In this document: piece after piece, positions 7,731-15,769 of the stretch
How positions within the stretch are numbered: the first letter of the stretch is position 1
Layout: each line of letters opens with the position of its first letter
Assembly: GCF_004127445.1 (NCBI RefSeq)
Contig: NZ_QEXM01000045.1
Coordinates: 124,001-188,000 of the forward strand
Direction: 5' to 3'
From: Streptomyces alfalfae
Lineage (GTDB): Bacteria > Actinomycetota > Actinomycetes > Streptomycetales > Streptomycetaceae
DNA length: 64,000 nt
Position numbers and translations under genes: made by a program
Notes under the pieces: model-generated
Told to the model about the DNA's origin: nothing
Databases searched by the model: none
What the model saw: only the letters and a program-made list of their open reading frames with translations

Positions 7731-8714
7731 ATGCCGGCACGTTCCGCACCGTCGCATCTCTTCTTCCTGATCCAGCCCAAGGGCAACGGCGCCATCCTGT
7801 TCAGCATGCGGGGGACACCCCGCGGACCGGAGCTCTCGAAGATCGGGACGTTCGAGGATCGCGACGAATCCCAGCTGCTCACCCTCACGCTCAATGCGGC
7901 TCTCCAGGGAGGAACAGGCGCCCTCGCGGAGGTTCACCGGTGTTCGGCTTCCCTGCCTGGCCCCCTCAGGAGGGCAATCACTGACATCGCGAGGGAGATC
8001 AAGGACGCAAATGGTGACGCCCCACGGGCCGAGGCTGCGCGCAGAACCGCGCGGGCCGTTATGGAGAGTCTGGGACAGCGCAACGCGGCCGCGTTCTCGC
8101 TTTTCAGCGCTACCGACTGCGGGAGCTGCCCGAACTGCGGCTGCACTGTGGACGAGGACTGCGCAAAGTGCGCTGTCTGCGACTCGTCCCCCCGGGGGCG
8201 CGGCTGCGAGGACTGCAGTGGCGTTGGTGTAACGCCCAGGACCGCATTCGTTCTCCATCGGCAGCTGAAAGACCTTGCGGACAAGACGTACCTCGCCGCT
8301 TATGACCCCGACTTTTGGGAGTACAGCGTTCCGGTCAGCGCTGGGGCCCAGTCGAACTGGTTTTTGCTTCACTGCGCTCGCGCCTACGACGACCTCGCGG
8401 CCGATCTGCTCGCCGGTGGCATCCCGGAACCACGCTGCCTTGCCGAGAGCGTGCTGTTCGGCCATGCCGTGAACAGCATCGGCGGGTTCAGTATCGAATC
8501 CGTCTGCGCGGACGAGGTCTACCAAACTCTTCCGGCCTCTCGGTTCGACTATGACTGGGAGTTCCTCGCTAATGAGAGCGGGCTGCTCAACGTCAGCGAC
8601 AGGGCGCGCGACGTCCTGGAAGCAGACGTGGCCGAAGACGACCTGTGGGACGAGTGGTTCAAGCCTTACACCGACGTCGAGCCCCGGGGCACGACCCACG
8701 GGTTCCGCTGCTGA
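7731..8714 (+). CDS. Hypothetical zinc-ribbon protein
   Basis: A 327-residue protein with a clear ATG at 7731 and GGAGG 8 bases upstream. I do not recognise the family. Its centre has a dense cysteine cluster (CGSCPNCGC, then CAKCAVC and CEDC, about residues 129-166) arranged in CxxC pairs, which suggests one or two structural zinc sites like the zinc knuckles of DNA- or RNA-binding proteins. The N-terminal region (HLFFLIQPKGNGAILFSMRG) and the acidic C-terminal region (DVLEADVAEDDLWDEWF) give no further clue. The gene stands alone between a dead transposase and a terminator. Confidence 0.65.
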   Translation: MPARSAPSHLFFLIQPKGNGAILFSMRGTPRGPELSKIGTFEDRDESQLLTLTLNAALQGGTGALAEVHRCSASLPGPLRRAITDIAREIKDANGDAPRAEAARRTARAVMESLGQRNAAAFSLFSATDCGSCPNCGCTVDEDCAKCAVCDSSPRGRGCEDCSGVGVTPRTAFVLHRQLKDLADKTYLAAYDPDFWEYSVPVSAGAQSNWFLLHCARAYDDLAADLLAGGIPEPRCLAESVLFGHAVNSIGGFSIESVCADEVYQTLPASRFDYDWEFLANESGLLNVSDRARDVLEADVAEDDLWDEWFKPYTDVEPRGTTHGFRC

Positions 8715-8741
8715 CGTTCGCCCGGACCCGAGCCATGGCCG

Positions 8742-8778
8742 GGACGGGCGTCCAGTCCGCTCGACTGAACGCCCGTCC
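8742..8778. terminator. Hairpin terminator downstream of the zinc-ribbon gene
   Basis: GGACGGGCGT (8742-8751) pairs with ACGCCCGTCC (8769-8778). Inside, CAGTC pairs with GACTG, giving a long stem with one internal mismatch. It starts 28 bases after the stop of the zinc-ribbon gene. Apart from this hairpin I see nothing in 8715-9065. Confidence 0.7.
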
Positions 8779-9065
8779 ACGGGGTCCGGCTCGCCTGCTC
8801 CGTGGTGCCCTTGGCCGCCGGGATCGGGCAGGTCTCGCGACTCCAGCCACATAGCGAATCGAACAGGTGACCCAACGCGCGGGATCACGGTACTTGCCCA
8901 GGCCGCAAGACGGTTCCATCTGGCCTCGATGGTGCCGCCGCAGGATCTTCGCTAGCTGATGGGAGGAGAGGGCCGGAGACATGGTCCGCGAACTCGGCCG
9001 CGCATCGTCCACGAGCGATCAGCCTCCTGTAACCCGCACCTACAACGGCCAGGCCCGCTGGGTGG

Positions 9066-9674
9066 CTACGTGGCCTTCGACCTATGCCGCCAAACGGCAT
9101 GCTCCAGCCCGCCTTTGTCGTGCCCGAGAAGCGCTGCGGCTTCCTCATACACGGCGCGCAACTGGTCGTATGGGAGGTCCGGAACACCCGCATCCACGGC
9201 GAAGGCACGCAGATGTACGTCAACGGCGACGTGCGAACGGCCAACGAGATTGCCTATGTAGTCGATGCTCTTCGGCCCCACTCCCTTCACCGTGCGCAGA
9301 GCGGCGCGATTGGCCTGATGATCGAGCCAGGCGTGAAGGTCCTCGCGGGTATCGACCCCGTCGGTAGCGAGGAGGTCGGTGATGGCGTGAGCCGTCGCGA
9401 CCTTCTGTGCGTGGTTGAACTTCATGGCCACGGCGAGGTCTTCCGTGACGAGCCGGCGCTGGAATCCGCGGACTGTTCTTGCATCAGCCCAGCTCAGTTG
9501 CAAATGGAGGAGCCGCGGTCGGAGAGTCCTCTCGTAGTTGCACCGTGGCTGGAAGCTGACGTCGCAGATGACAGCACCCATGTGGGACCATCCGCCGGGC
9601 TGGAGAAACGGTCCGCTGCCAAGGGAATGTCGAACGTGGTCGGCGAGCCGTTGGGCAGGGCTGGATGCGAGCAT
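9066..9674 (-). CDS. Helix-hairpin-helix DNA glycosylase-like protein
   Basis: The 202-residue product carries the HhH-GPD signature: LRTVKGVGPKSIDYIGNLVG (about residues 131-150) followed by VAVDVHLRAFA, in which the Asp aligns with the catalytic Asp of endonuclease III-type glycosylases (VDTHI/VDVHV). The lysine found in bifunctional glycosylases is not obvious; KSIDYI has a serine-lysine pair before it. There is no C-terminal 4Fe-4S cysteine cluster. The N-terminal 60 residues are not typical, and no ribosome binding site precedes ATG 9674, so the start is uncertain. It may act in base repair or in removing modified bases from invading DNA. Confidence 0.65.
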   Translation of the reverse strand: MLASSPAQRLADHVRHSLGSGPFLQPGGWSHMGAVICDVSFQPRCNYERTLRPRLLHLQLSWADARTVRGFQRRLVTEDLAVAMKFNHAQKVATAHAITDLLATDGVDTREDLHAWLDHQANRAALRTVKGVGPKSIDYIGNLVGRSHVAVDVHLRAFAVDAGVPDLPYDQLRAVYEEAAALLGHDKGGLEHAVWRHRSKAT

Positions 9675-9792
9675 GGGTCAAGGATGGCGCTGCCGTTTGG
9701 CAAGCTGGTGGGAAAGTCCAAAACTCTCGAATGTATGGAGCAGCCGTTCCCTTGGGCAGCTCCCTCGATGATGGGAAGGCTGGCCATCTCGG

Positions 9793-10509
9793 CTACCGGG
9801 TCTCCGTCGAGACCGGGGCGAGTCGGAATAGGCACTGGGCCGTGTTGAACTCGATCACCTCGGCGATAAAGCGGAACTTGTCGCCAACGGCAACGGTGGC
9901 AGGGACCTCCTTGCCGGTCAGGTGGAGGTTGCCGGTGTTGACGTCCTCGTACTTGAAGTTCGGGCCGTCCGTCGTCTGCCGCCCCTTGTCGCCCGGGCCG
10001 AGAAGGAAGTCGTAGCGGGTCTGGTCATCCGCGTGGGCCGCCATGTGCCTGATTGACCCGTCGAAGGCGACCGTCTGCCCCTCGTGCTTGGTTGCGAAGT
10101 TCACGTTCGCTTCGCCACACGGATCCGCCTTCAACAACGTTGCGAACTCGGGACTGTTCTGCGCCGTGATCACCTCAGCGGTGGTCGGCTCGTTTGCGGG
10201 CGGCGTAGCGGAAGGCTCCTCGCTGGCGGCCGGCGACTTGGCTGACGCGCCCTTCTCCTCGTCGTCGTCGCCGAGCGCAACGCCCGTGCCGATGATGGCG
10301 GCCAAGACCACGAGGGCGGCAGCCCCCGCCCCGATCAGACGCCAAGGCAGTGGCCTCTTCGGCCGACGGAAGTTGAGGGTGGTGCGAAGTCTTCCTGGGA
10401 GCTGCTCCACGAGCTCCCATCCGTCCTTACGCATCTTCGAGATCACCAAACCGTCGGTGCCCCGAACCGTCTGCACGACCTTGTACTCGTACCTGATCTC
10501 ATCGGCCAT
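9793..10509 (-). CDS. DUF4839 membrane protein
   Basis: The 238-residue protein starts with a small soluble domain (YEYKVVQTVRGTDGLVISKM, then RKDGWELVEQLPGRLRTTLNF), then one membrane helix (about residues 57-77, LIGAGAAALVVLAAIIGTGVAL), a low-complexity acidic/Pro linker, and a C-terminal domain with NFATKHEGQTVAFDGSI, TRYDFLLGPGDKG and CLFRLAPVSTETR. I recognise this C-terminal pattern as DUF4839, found in actinobacteria and phages, function unknown. Start ATG 10509. The predicted topology puts the C-terminal domain outside the cell. From 10510 to 10824 I see no gene. Confidence 0.72.
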   Translation of the reverse strand: MADEIRYEYKVVQTVRGTDGLVISKMRKDGWELVEQLPGRLRTTLNFRRPKRPLPWRLIGAGAAALVVLAAIIGTGVALGDDDEEKGASAKSPAASEEPSATPPANEPTTAEVITAQNSPEFATLLKADPCGEANVNFATKHEGQTVAFDGSIRHMAAHADDQTRYDFLLGPGDKGRQTTDGPNFKYEDVNTGNLHLTGKEVPATVAVGDKFRFIAEVIEFNTAQCLFRLAPVSTETR

Positions 10510-10824
10510 GCGGCTCTCCGCCCCCCTGAAGCGAACTGGTCATACCAACTGGGCGCGAGCATAGATGACTCCGCGAGAGACGAACGTCGCCTTCGGCCCT
10601 TGTTCTCCTGCTCGACCGGGTCGTTCGCTGCCGCCCCAGGGCAGCGCGTCTCGGTTGCGGATGCAGGACATCAAGACGATGTCGAACAGCAATTCCGGGC
10701 AGACCTGTCCTGTGGAGGATCAGCGGGGCTTTACACCAGACGTCGTCGGCCGTGGTCAGGTTCGACCTTGGCACCACTCGTTTGAGGAGCCAACGCACCT
10801 CGGTCGCCGCCCTCCCCCTTTACC

Positions 10825-12312
10825 TTGACAATCCCATCTGCACCCTCGAGTGGAGCCGGAGTGGTGAAGTACGCAGTGTCTGCACCGCAGGCCGACTTGC
10901 TGCGCGAGCTCGCGGCAGTCTCCGATGCAGTGCACGTTCCACCCGGCCGTACACAGGTCGCCTGGGCGCTGGAGCAACGGGGGCTGATCAAGAGGACCTG
11001 GCGCGGCAGTGGTCACGTCGCCGTGGTGACTGCGGACGGCCGCTACTACCTCAAGCACGGCAAGCATCCCCGGCAGGTCCAGGCGGAGAAGGAGCGGCTG
11101 GCGGGTGACAGTGCTCAAGCTGCGCTCGCCCCAGCCGGCGGGGCTGAACTGGTCTCCCGTCTGCAATCGGCATCAGGGACGATCACGGTTGCTGATCCTG
11201 CGCCTCGGACCCGGGGGCGGTGGCGGGCCGCCTATTACGACGCACTCCACCACGGACACGTCCCGGAAGGTCACAAGGTGCGGTGGAACGGTCGCCAACG
11301 TGGCGACTGTCTCTTCACCCTGGTCAACGAAGAGGCCGAGAAGGCTGCACAGCCTCCTCCGGTGCCGAGCATCGACGTACCGGAAGTTCTGGATCGACCT
11401 CACCCTCTCGTCCGTGCGACGCGTAAAGCCATGGGCCGCTCCCAGGGCACGGTCGACACCCGCGGCAGAGCGGAGGCCATCCCCTTGCATGTGTCGCGTC
11501 CGCTTGCCGACCGCGCCCTACGGATCATGCACGCGCTGCTGACCGAAGCCGAGAACCGCGGCTACACAGCTGAGCCTCAAACCGACCTCCAACGTGGCGA
11601 AGCCCTGCACACACTGGCGATCGTGATCCGGGGCCGAGCCTTTCCCGTCCTCCTCACGGAACGGACGACCAAAGTCCCTCACGAACCGACTCCGAAGGAG
11701 GTACGCCAAAAGGAGCGCAATCCCTGGATCCGGCTCCCCAAGTACGACGAGGAGTTCAACGGACGCCTCGCCCTCGGTGCACCCGCCAAGAGCCGGTACC
11801 AGCACTCGTATGCGCACAGCGACGGGGCGCGCTGGACGCTGGAGTCGCGCCTGGGTCTCTTCCTGCAGGACCTCGAACATCTCGCTGCTGAAGGCGAACG
11901 CCGGGACCGGGAGCAGGAACTCCTCGAAGCCGAGCGGCGGCGCCGGTGGTACGCGGCTATCGCACAGGCGCGTGAGCAGCAGATCGATCAGCAGCGTGCG
12001 AAGGTGCTCGCCGAACAGATGAGTGCTTGGAATCAGGCTGTCGAGATCCGCGCCTTCTGCCAGGCAGCCCGTGCTCGAGCTAGCAATGCTCCGATTCCGG
12101 CCGGCGAGGCGGAATGGCTGCAGTGGGCGGAGGCGTATGCCGCACGGCTCGACCCGCTGCCCCGCGCGCTTGTTGCTCCGCCGGATCCCCCGGCCAGGCG
12201 GGAGGTTCTGCGCGAGCTCACAAAGGCCGATGTCTACGCCTATCCGTGGCCGTTCGACGCTGATGGCCGCTGGGTGCTCCCCCAGGAACAGCCGGCCGAC
12301 TCGAACTCGTGA
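10825..12312 (+). CDS. Conserved hypothetical protein of actinobacterial islands
   Basis: The 495-residue product has an N-terminal winged-helix-like part (QADLLRELAAVSDAV ... TQVAWALEQRGLIKRTWRG) followed by TADGRYYLKHG, which looks like a wH DNA-binding module. A central domain (RPLADRALRIMHALLTEAENRG ... IVIRGRAFPVLLTE) follows, then a charged coiled coil (about residues 350-405, EGERRDREQELLEAERRRRW) and a short C-terminal part. Proteins of this build occur in Streptomyces mobile regions without known function. TTG 10825 is used here; GTG 10861 is an equally plausible start. It converges with the integrase across a strong terminator. Confidence 0.68.
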   Translation: MTIPSAPSSGAGVVKYAVSAPQADLLRELAAVSDAVHVPPGRTQVAWALEQRGLIKRTWRGSGHVAVVTADGRYYLKHGKHPRQVQAEKERLAGDSAQAALAPAGGAELVSRLQSASGTITVADPAPRTRGRWRAAYYDALHHGHVPEGHKVRWNGRQRGDCLFTLVNEEAEKAAQPPPVPSIDVPEVLDRPHPLVRATRKAMGRSQGTVDTRGRAEAIPLHVSRPLADRALRIMHALLTEAENRGYTAEPQTDLQRGEALHTLAIVIRGRAFPVLLTERTTKVPHEPTPKEVRQKERNPWIRLPKYDEEFNGRLALGAPAKSRYQHSYAHSDGARWTLESRLGLFLQDLEHLAAEGERRDREQELLEAERRRRWYAAIAQAREQQIDQQRAKVLAEQMSAWNQAVEIRAFCQAARARASNAPIPAGEAEWLQWAEAYAARLDPLPRALVAPPDPPARREVLRELTKADVYAYPWPFDADGRWVLPQEQPADSNS

Positions 12313-12340
12313 TCGTGACCGCGTTCTGCTCGCAACCGGC

Positions 12341-12371
12341 TTCGCCCCTGTCCAAGCAGGACAGGGGCGAA
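12341..12371. terminator. Bidirectional hairpin terminator
   Basis: A perfect 13-base inverted repeat (TTCGCCCCTGTCC, 12341-12353; complement 12359-12371) with a 5-base loop lies between the convergent hypothetical gene and the integrase gene, serving both. Confidence 0.8.
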
Positions 12372-12378
12372 GGAACGT

Positions 12379-13467
12379 TTATGCGGCGATCGTGAGCGGG
12401 GTTTCCATCCGCTCCCAGGCCCCGAGGACGGCCTTGTGCGCGTCCGGCTGCAGGTGGGCATAGCGCTGGGTGGTCTGGAAGCTCTCGTGGCCGAGGAGGT
12501 GCTGGACCTCGTAGAGGGAGACCCCTTTCTGCACCAGCCATGAGGCGCAGGTGTGGCGCATAGAGTGGGGCGGATAGTGCGGGACGAGCTGCTGCTCCCC
12601 GTCGTCATCGAAGTAGTGAGCGTTTTCGATGGCTGGCCACCAGGTCTGTCGGCGCCAGTTACCGTCATCGAGGAGCCGTCCGGCCCTGCCCTTGGTGACG
12701 GTGGTGAAGACCACGGCGTCCCGGTCGAGCCGGTAGATGTGACGTTCGACTGCTTCCAGGACATGGGCCGGGAGCGGGACCTCCCGGCGGCTCCTGGAGC
12801 TCTTGGGATACTCCTTGATGCCCCTCTTGGTGTTGACCTCGACCACGAAGAGGCGCGAGCGGCGCTGGTCGATGCGGTGACGGTGAAGGCCGGAGAGTTC
12901 GCCCCAACGCAGTCCGGTGTAGACGCCCAGCAGGCACATCGTCTTCCAGGGGGCGGGAAGCTCGTCGAGGATGCTCTGCGCCTGGTCGGTCGTGAACCAC
13001 TGCGGCGGTTTGACGGCGATCTGGGGCAGGTCGATGCGGCGGCACGGGCTCAACGCGATCACATCGTCATCCACGGCCGCGCGCATGATGGACGAGGTCA
13101 GGTTGTACGCCCGCTTGATCGCGGCAGCGCCCACGCCCTTCTCCACCAGGGAGCGGATCCAGCTCTGGACGTCCATGCGAGTAACGGCCCGCATCTCCCA
13201 GTCCGCCCAGTGGGGCATGACGTGGTTTTTGATGGTGGAGGCGTCGCCGCGCAAAGTGTGGGGCTCAACGATGCGGGCGTCCCACCACCTGTCGTGCCAC
13301 TCACGGAACGTGATCTCGCCGGCCCGCGGGTCGCGCATGCCTCCGCGGGCGGACTGTGTCTCCATCTCGATGCCCCAGGCGCGGGCCTGCGCCTTGAGGG
13401 GGAACGACTCGCTGTACCGGTCTCCTGCCCGGTTGCGTACGGTCGCCTGCCAGTTGCCGGACTTCAA
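12379..13467 (-). CDS. int: Tyrosine integrase, N-terminus interrupted by an amber codon
   Basis: The 362-residue reading has a SAM-like core-binding domain (about residues 50-130) and a complete tyrosine recombinase catalytic domain: Arg in TGLRWGELSGLH, the HSMRHT box (His-x-x-Arg), LLGHE and the nucleophile Tyr in TTQRYAHL. The only start in this frame is a TTG at 13467 without a good ribosome binding site. Upstream, the frame continues back to ATG 13515, next to the excisionase gene, reading MAAPSSNEE-stop-NLYLRKL, with a TAG at 13486-13488. The stretch around the TAG looks like natural integrase N-terminus, so a nonsense mutation has probably cut off the real start. The enzyme may be silent or weakly made from TTG. 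Confidence 0.85.
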   Translation of the reverse strand: MKSGNWQATVRNRAGDRYSESFPLKAQARAWGIEMETQSARGGMRDPRAGEITFREWHDRWWDARIVEPHTLRGDASTIKNHVMPHWADWEMRAVTRMDVQSWIRSLVEKGVGAAAIKRAYNLTSSIMRAAVDDDVIALSPCRRIDLPQIAVKPPQWFTTDQAQSILDELPAPWKTMCLLGVYTGLRWGELSGLHRHRIDQRRSRLFVVEVNTKRGIKEYPKSSRSRREVPLPAHVLEAVERHIYRLDRDAVVFTTVTKGRAGRLLDDGNWRRQTWWPAIENAHYFDDDGEQQLVPHYPPHSMRHTCASWLVQKGVSLYEVQHLLGHESFQTTQRYAHLQPDAHKAVLGAWERMETPLTIAA

Positions 13468-13523
13468 CTTGCGCAGGTACAGGTTCTACTCCTCGTTCGA
13501 CGACGGGGCCGCCATGATCGGGC

Positions 13524-13730
13524 TCAGCGGCGCGTTGTCGGCATGACAACGGCGCGACGGCTGAGGAACTCGTCAAGGCTGGCTGCGGGGACCCGCACAC
13601 GGGAGCGGCCTGGCCCGGTGCGGAGGTCGACGACAGACAGGTCGCCGGCTGCGATGAAGCGATAGACGGTTCGACGGTCGACGTCCAGGGCGGCGGCGAC
13701 GCTGGGTATGGACAGCAGGCGTGCGGACAT
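13524..13730 (-). CDS. xis: Excisionase-like HTH protein
   Basis: A 68-residue protein with a MerR/excisionase-type helix-turn-helix (LLSIPSVAAALDVDRRTVYR, then FIAAGDLSVVDLRTG). It ends in a basic segment (RVRVPAASLDEFLSRR), as in HTH_17 excisionases. It lies directly upstream of the integrase gene on the same strand, the usual xis-int order; its stop is 8 bases from the ancestral integrase ATG (13515). It would direct excision and may repress its own promoter. Confidence 0.82.
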   Translation of the reverse strand: MSARLLSIPSVAAALDVDRRTVYRFIAAGDLSVVDLRTGPGRSRVRVPAASLDEFLSRRAVVMPTTRR

Positions 13731-13968
13731 AGCGGGGCCTCGAAATACTGGGGAAGGACTGGGCGCCCGACGAGACGGCCATCAGCGCGTCGGCCGGTGT
13801 AAGGGGCGGCCAAGTAACCCTGTCGGGGGGTGAAACGCGTGGGAGAGCCTCGGCCGAACGGAGGTCGATCACACGGCGGCTTCATCGCGCTCAGGAGTTC
13901 ATACCAAGAGGGCGGTTGTGCCCCACGCGCCCCGCGCTCTGGACCTCGGCCAGAGCGCGGGGCGAAAT

Positions 13969-14598
13969 TCACGACTTCGGTGATTCTGGAAGACCCGTGA
14001 CGTCCACCAAGCGGTCCCAGTCGATCTCGGCGTCTTCCACACGAAAGCAGTGGGGGTAACGCAGGGCCAGCCAACTCGGAGTCACACCGGCCAACTCAGC
14101 AACCTCGAAGGGTGAGATGCCCATCCCGAGCCACTTCACCAGGCAGGACTCCCGGAGAATGGAGATGGGCTCCCCCAGGCGCCACGAGTACCGCTCGTCC
14201 CGTGACAGAACGGCCTCTTGGGCCTGCTCCCATACCTGCTGGTACACAGGAGTCGAGGCTGTACGTCCGCGCAGGTCGGGAAACAGGAGATCGTTCTCCC
14301 GCAGGTTGGCCTCGCTTATCCATGCGCGCAGAAACTCGACGGACTGCGAGCGGAGGGGGACCTCCCTCGCTTTCCCGCTGTAGCGGACGGTCAGCTTACC
14401 CAGACTACGCTCCGGGAGCACCACGTCGCTCGCTCGCAGCTCACGGGCTTCGCCCGGGCGCAGAGCCTGTTCGGCCACCACACGCATGAAGGGGTACACC
14501 GAACGTTCAACACCCTCCCTTCCACGCACCCACTCAAGCAGCGCTCGAACCTGCTCCTCGGAATACAGCCACTCTTCTTCCATGACTTCGACCGACAT
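13969..14598 (-). CDS. Degenerate tyrosine-recombinase-like protein
   Basis: The 209-residue protein starts at ATG 14598 behind AAGGAG (9-base spacing). It has only the catalytic-domain fold. AEQALRPGEARELRASDV holds the first catalytic Arg, VRYSGKAREVPL the beta-hairpin Lys. ILRESCLVKWLGMGISPFEVA aligns to the HxLRHT box but has no His, and ALRYPH corresponds to the Tyr region. The usual LGH is AGV. Two active-site histidines are therefore missing, which suggests a non-catalytic or diverged recombinase, for example an accessory or regulatory protein. There is no N-terminal arm domain. From 14599 to 15570 I see no convincing gene apart from a hairpin and IS debris. Confidence 0.65.
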   Translation of the reverse strand: MSVEVMEEEWLYSEEQVRALLEWVRGREGVERSVYPFMRVVAEQALRPGEARELRASDVVLPERSLGKLTVRYSGKAREVPLRSQSVEFLRAWISEANLRENDLLFPDLRGRTASTPVYQQVWEQAQEAVLSRDERYSWRLGEPISILRESCLVKWLGMGISPFEVAELAGVTPSWLALRYPHCFRVEDAEIDWDRLVDVTGLPESPKS

Positions 14599-14913
14599 AC
14601 TTTTTGAACTCCTTACGGGAACGACGGAACACACCCGCCAGATCAGCGGGTAGTTCAATGGTCTGGAGAAACGCCGGTTTGGCTAACCGGCGATCGTCGG
14701 CTATGTTGCGCCCGACTCGGTACTCCCGACGCCCTGGCGCACACACGTGAAAGCAGCGCGTAGCCGCGCTGCTGCGGACTGTTCTAGGTTTGCTTGCTTC
14801 GGCGCGTCATTCCAGTCAATTGCGCCCTCAACGTGTCTGCCGTCGGCGAATCAGCACAATCAAGCACCGCGTTGGGGTACTGCACCAGCGCCGGGCAGTG
14901 AGGAGCCAGGGAC

Positions 14914-14942
14914 AGAGCAGGCGCCTTCTAAGCGCCTGCTCT
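14914..14942. terminator. Stand-alone strong hairpin (terminator-like)
   Basis: AGAGCAGGCGC (14914-14924) is perfectly repeated in inverse at 14932-14942 with a 7-base loop. It is the clearest structure in the roughly 970-base non-coding stretch 14599-15570. It could end transcripts entering from the left or be what is left of a deleted gene's terminator. Confidence 0.6.
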
Positions 14943-15570
14943 ATCACTCTGAGCGGGACCTCGCCCTGCCTCAGCAGGCAAACGCCTCACCGTCGAGGGA
15001 ATCGGCATGCCAGGCTCCGAGCTGAGGTCCAGCGCGCGCCTCCGACAGCTCCCCCTTGGCTGCGCGCCAGAGTCCGAGAACCCAAGGAAGACAGCCGATG
15101 TCCGTGGAGTTCTTCGTCGAACCTCACCCCGGCTAGAGCGCGACTCTCACCGGACGGCTGCGCACCCATTTGAGGGTTTTCGATCTCGACTACCGCTACC
15201 GCCAGTTGGACGCCACACACATCGCGGCCACGAACCACGACCTCAAGACCACTCCCATTAGGGACGTATCCCACTGGCTCTACAACAAAACAGAGGGCGG
15301 GCGATTCCAACACCATGGGAAGCGCTCTGTATCGGGGCCTTGCCGCCGACAAGTGGTACGTCAACGGATGGCACACCCCGCAGGTGGAAGGCTGAGGCGA
15401 GCTGACGCCAGCAAGCAACTTGGGTAGACGGTATGACGACTCTGGTCCGCAGCTCAAACACACGCTGAACTGCGGACCATGGCTTATGCCGCAGCTCTAT
15501 ACGCGGCGGAGACCTCTACTGCTCGAACCCGAGCTACGGCGTCAAGGCGTCCCGCCGGCCCACGGACAGA

Positions 15571-15740
15571 TTGGACGTCCCCGTCGCAGACGAATCGCTA
15601 TTCGCCGACAGCGGCTACAACCACGACGTCTACCGCGACCAGGTTCCTGCCCGAGGCATCGTTCCAGCCATCGCTCGACGCAGACCCCTGCACGGTGCTG
15701 GCCTGGATATCTACCGGTGGGTGCTCGAGCGCATCCGGGC
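15571..15740 (+). pseudogene. IS5-family transposase internal fragment
   Basis: One frame reads VADESLFADSGYNHDVYRDQ, VPARGIVPAIARR and HGAGLDIYRWVLER. This is the block around the second catalytic region of IS5-type transposases (ADxGYDxDxxR ... RGIxPxIARR ... HGxGLGxxRWVVER). The catalytic Glu is present in WVLER. The fragment has no start and stops making sense after about 15740. It sits at the very 3' edge of the sspE-like gene, so an IS probably inserted just beyond that gene. Confidence 0.65.
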
Positions 15741-15769
15741 CGCAACGCCGTTCCAACCGGCCCGTGGCG

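Noticed and set aside
10820..10860. TTGACA at 10825 as a -35 box for the 495-residue gene
   Set aside because: It overlaps the TTG that can serve as start codon, and no matching -10 lies at proper spacing before the GTG at 10861.
14646..14725. tRNA-like sequence: TAGTTCAATGG followed by a 7-bp hairpin with a 7-base loop (14672-14692) that could show a GGC anticodon
   Set aside because: There is no T-arm with GTTCRA, the acceptor ends do not pair, and base 37 would be a pyrimidine. Probably chance.
14980..15465. Possible gene in 15.0-15.4 kb (plus strand FDLDYRYRQLDATHIAATN; minus strand 158-residue frame)
   Set aside because: Neither frame has a good start and ribosome binding site, coding bias is inconsistent, and no family is recognisable.
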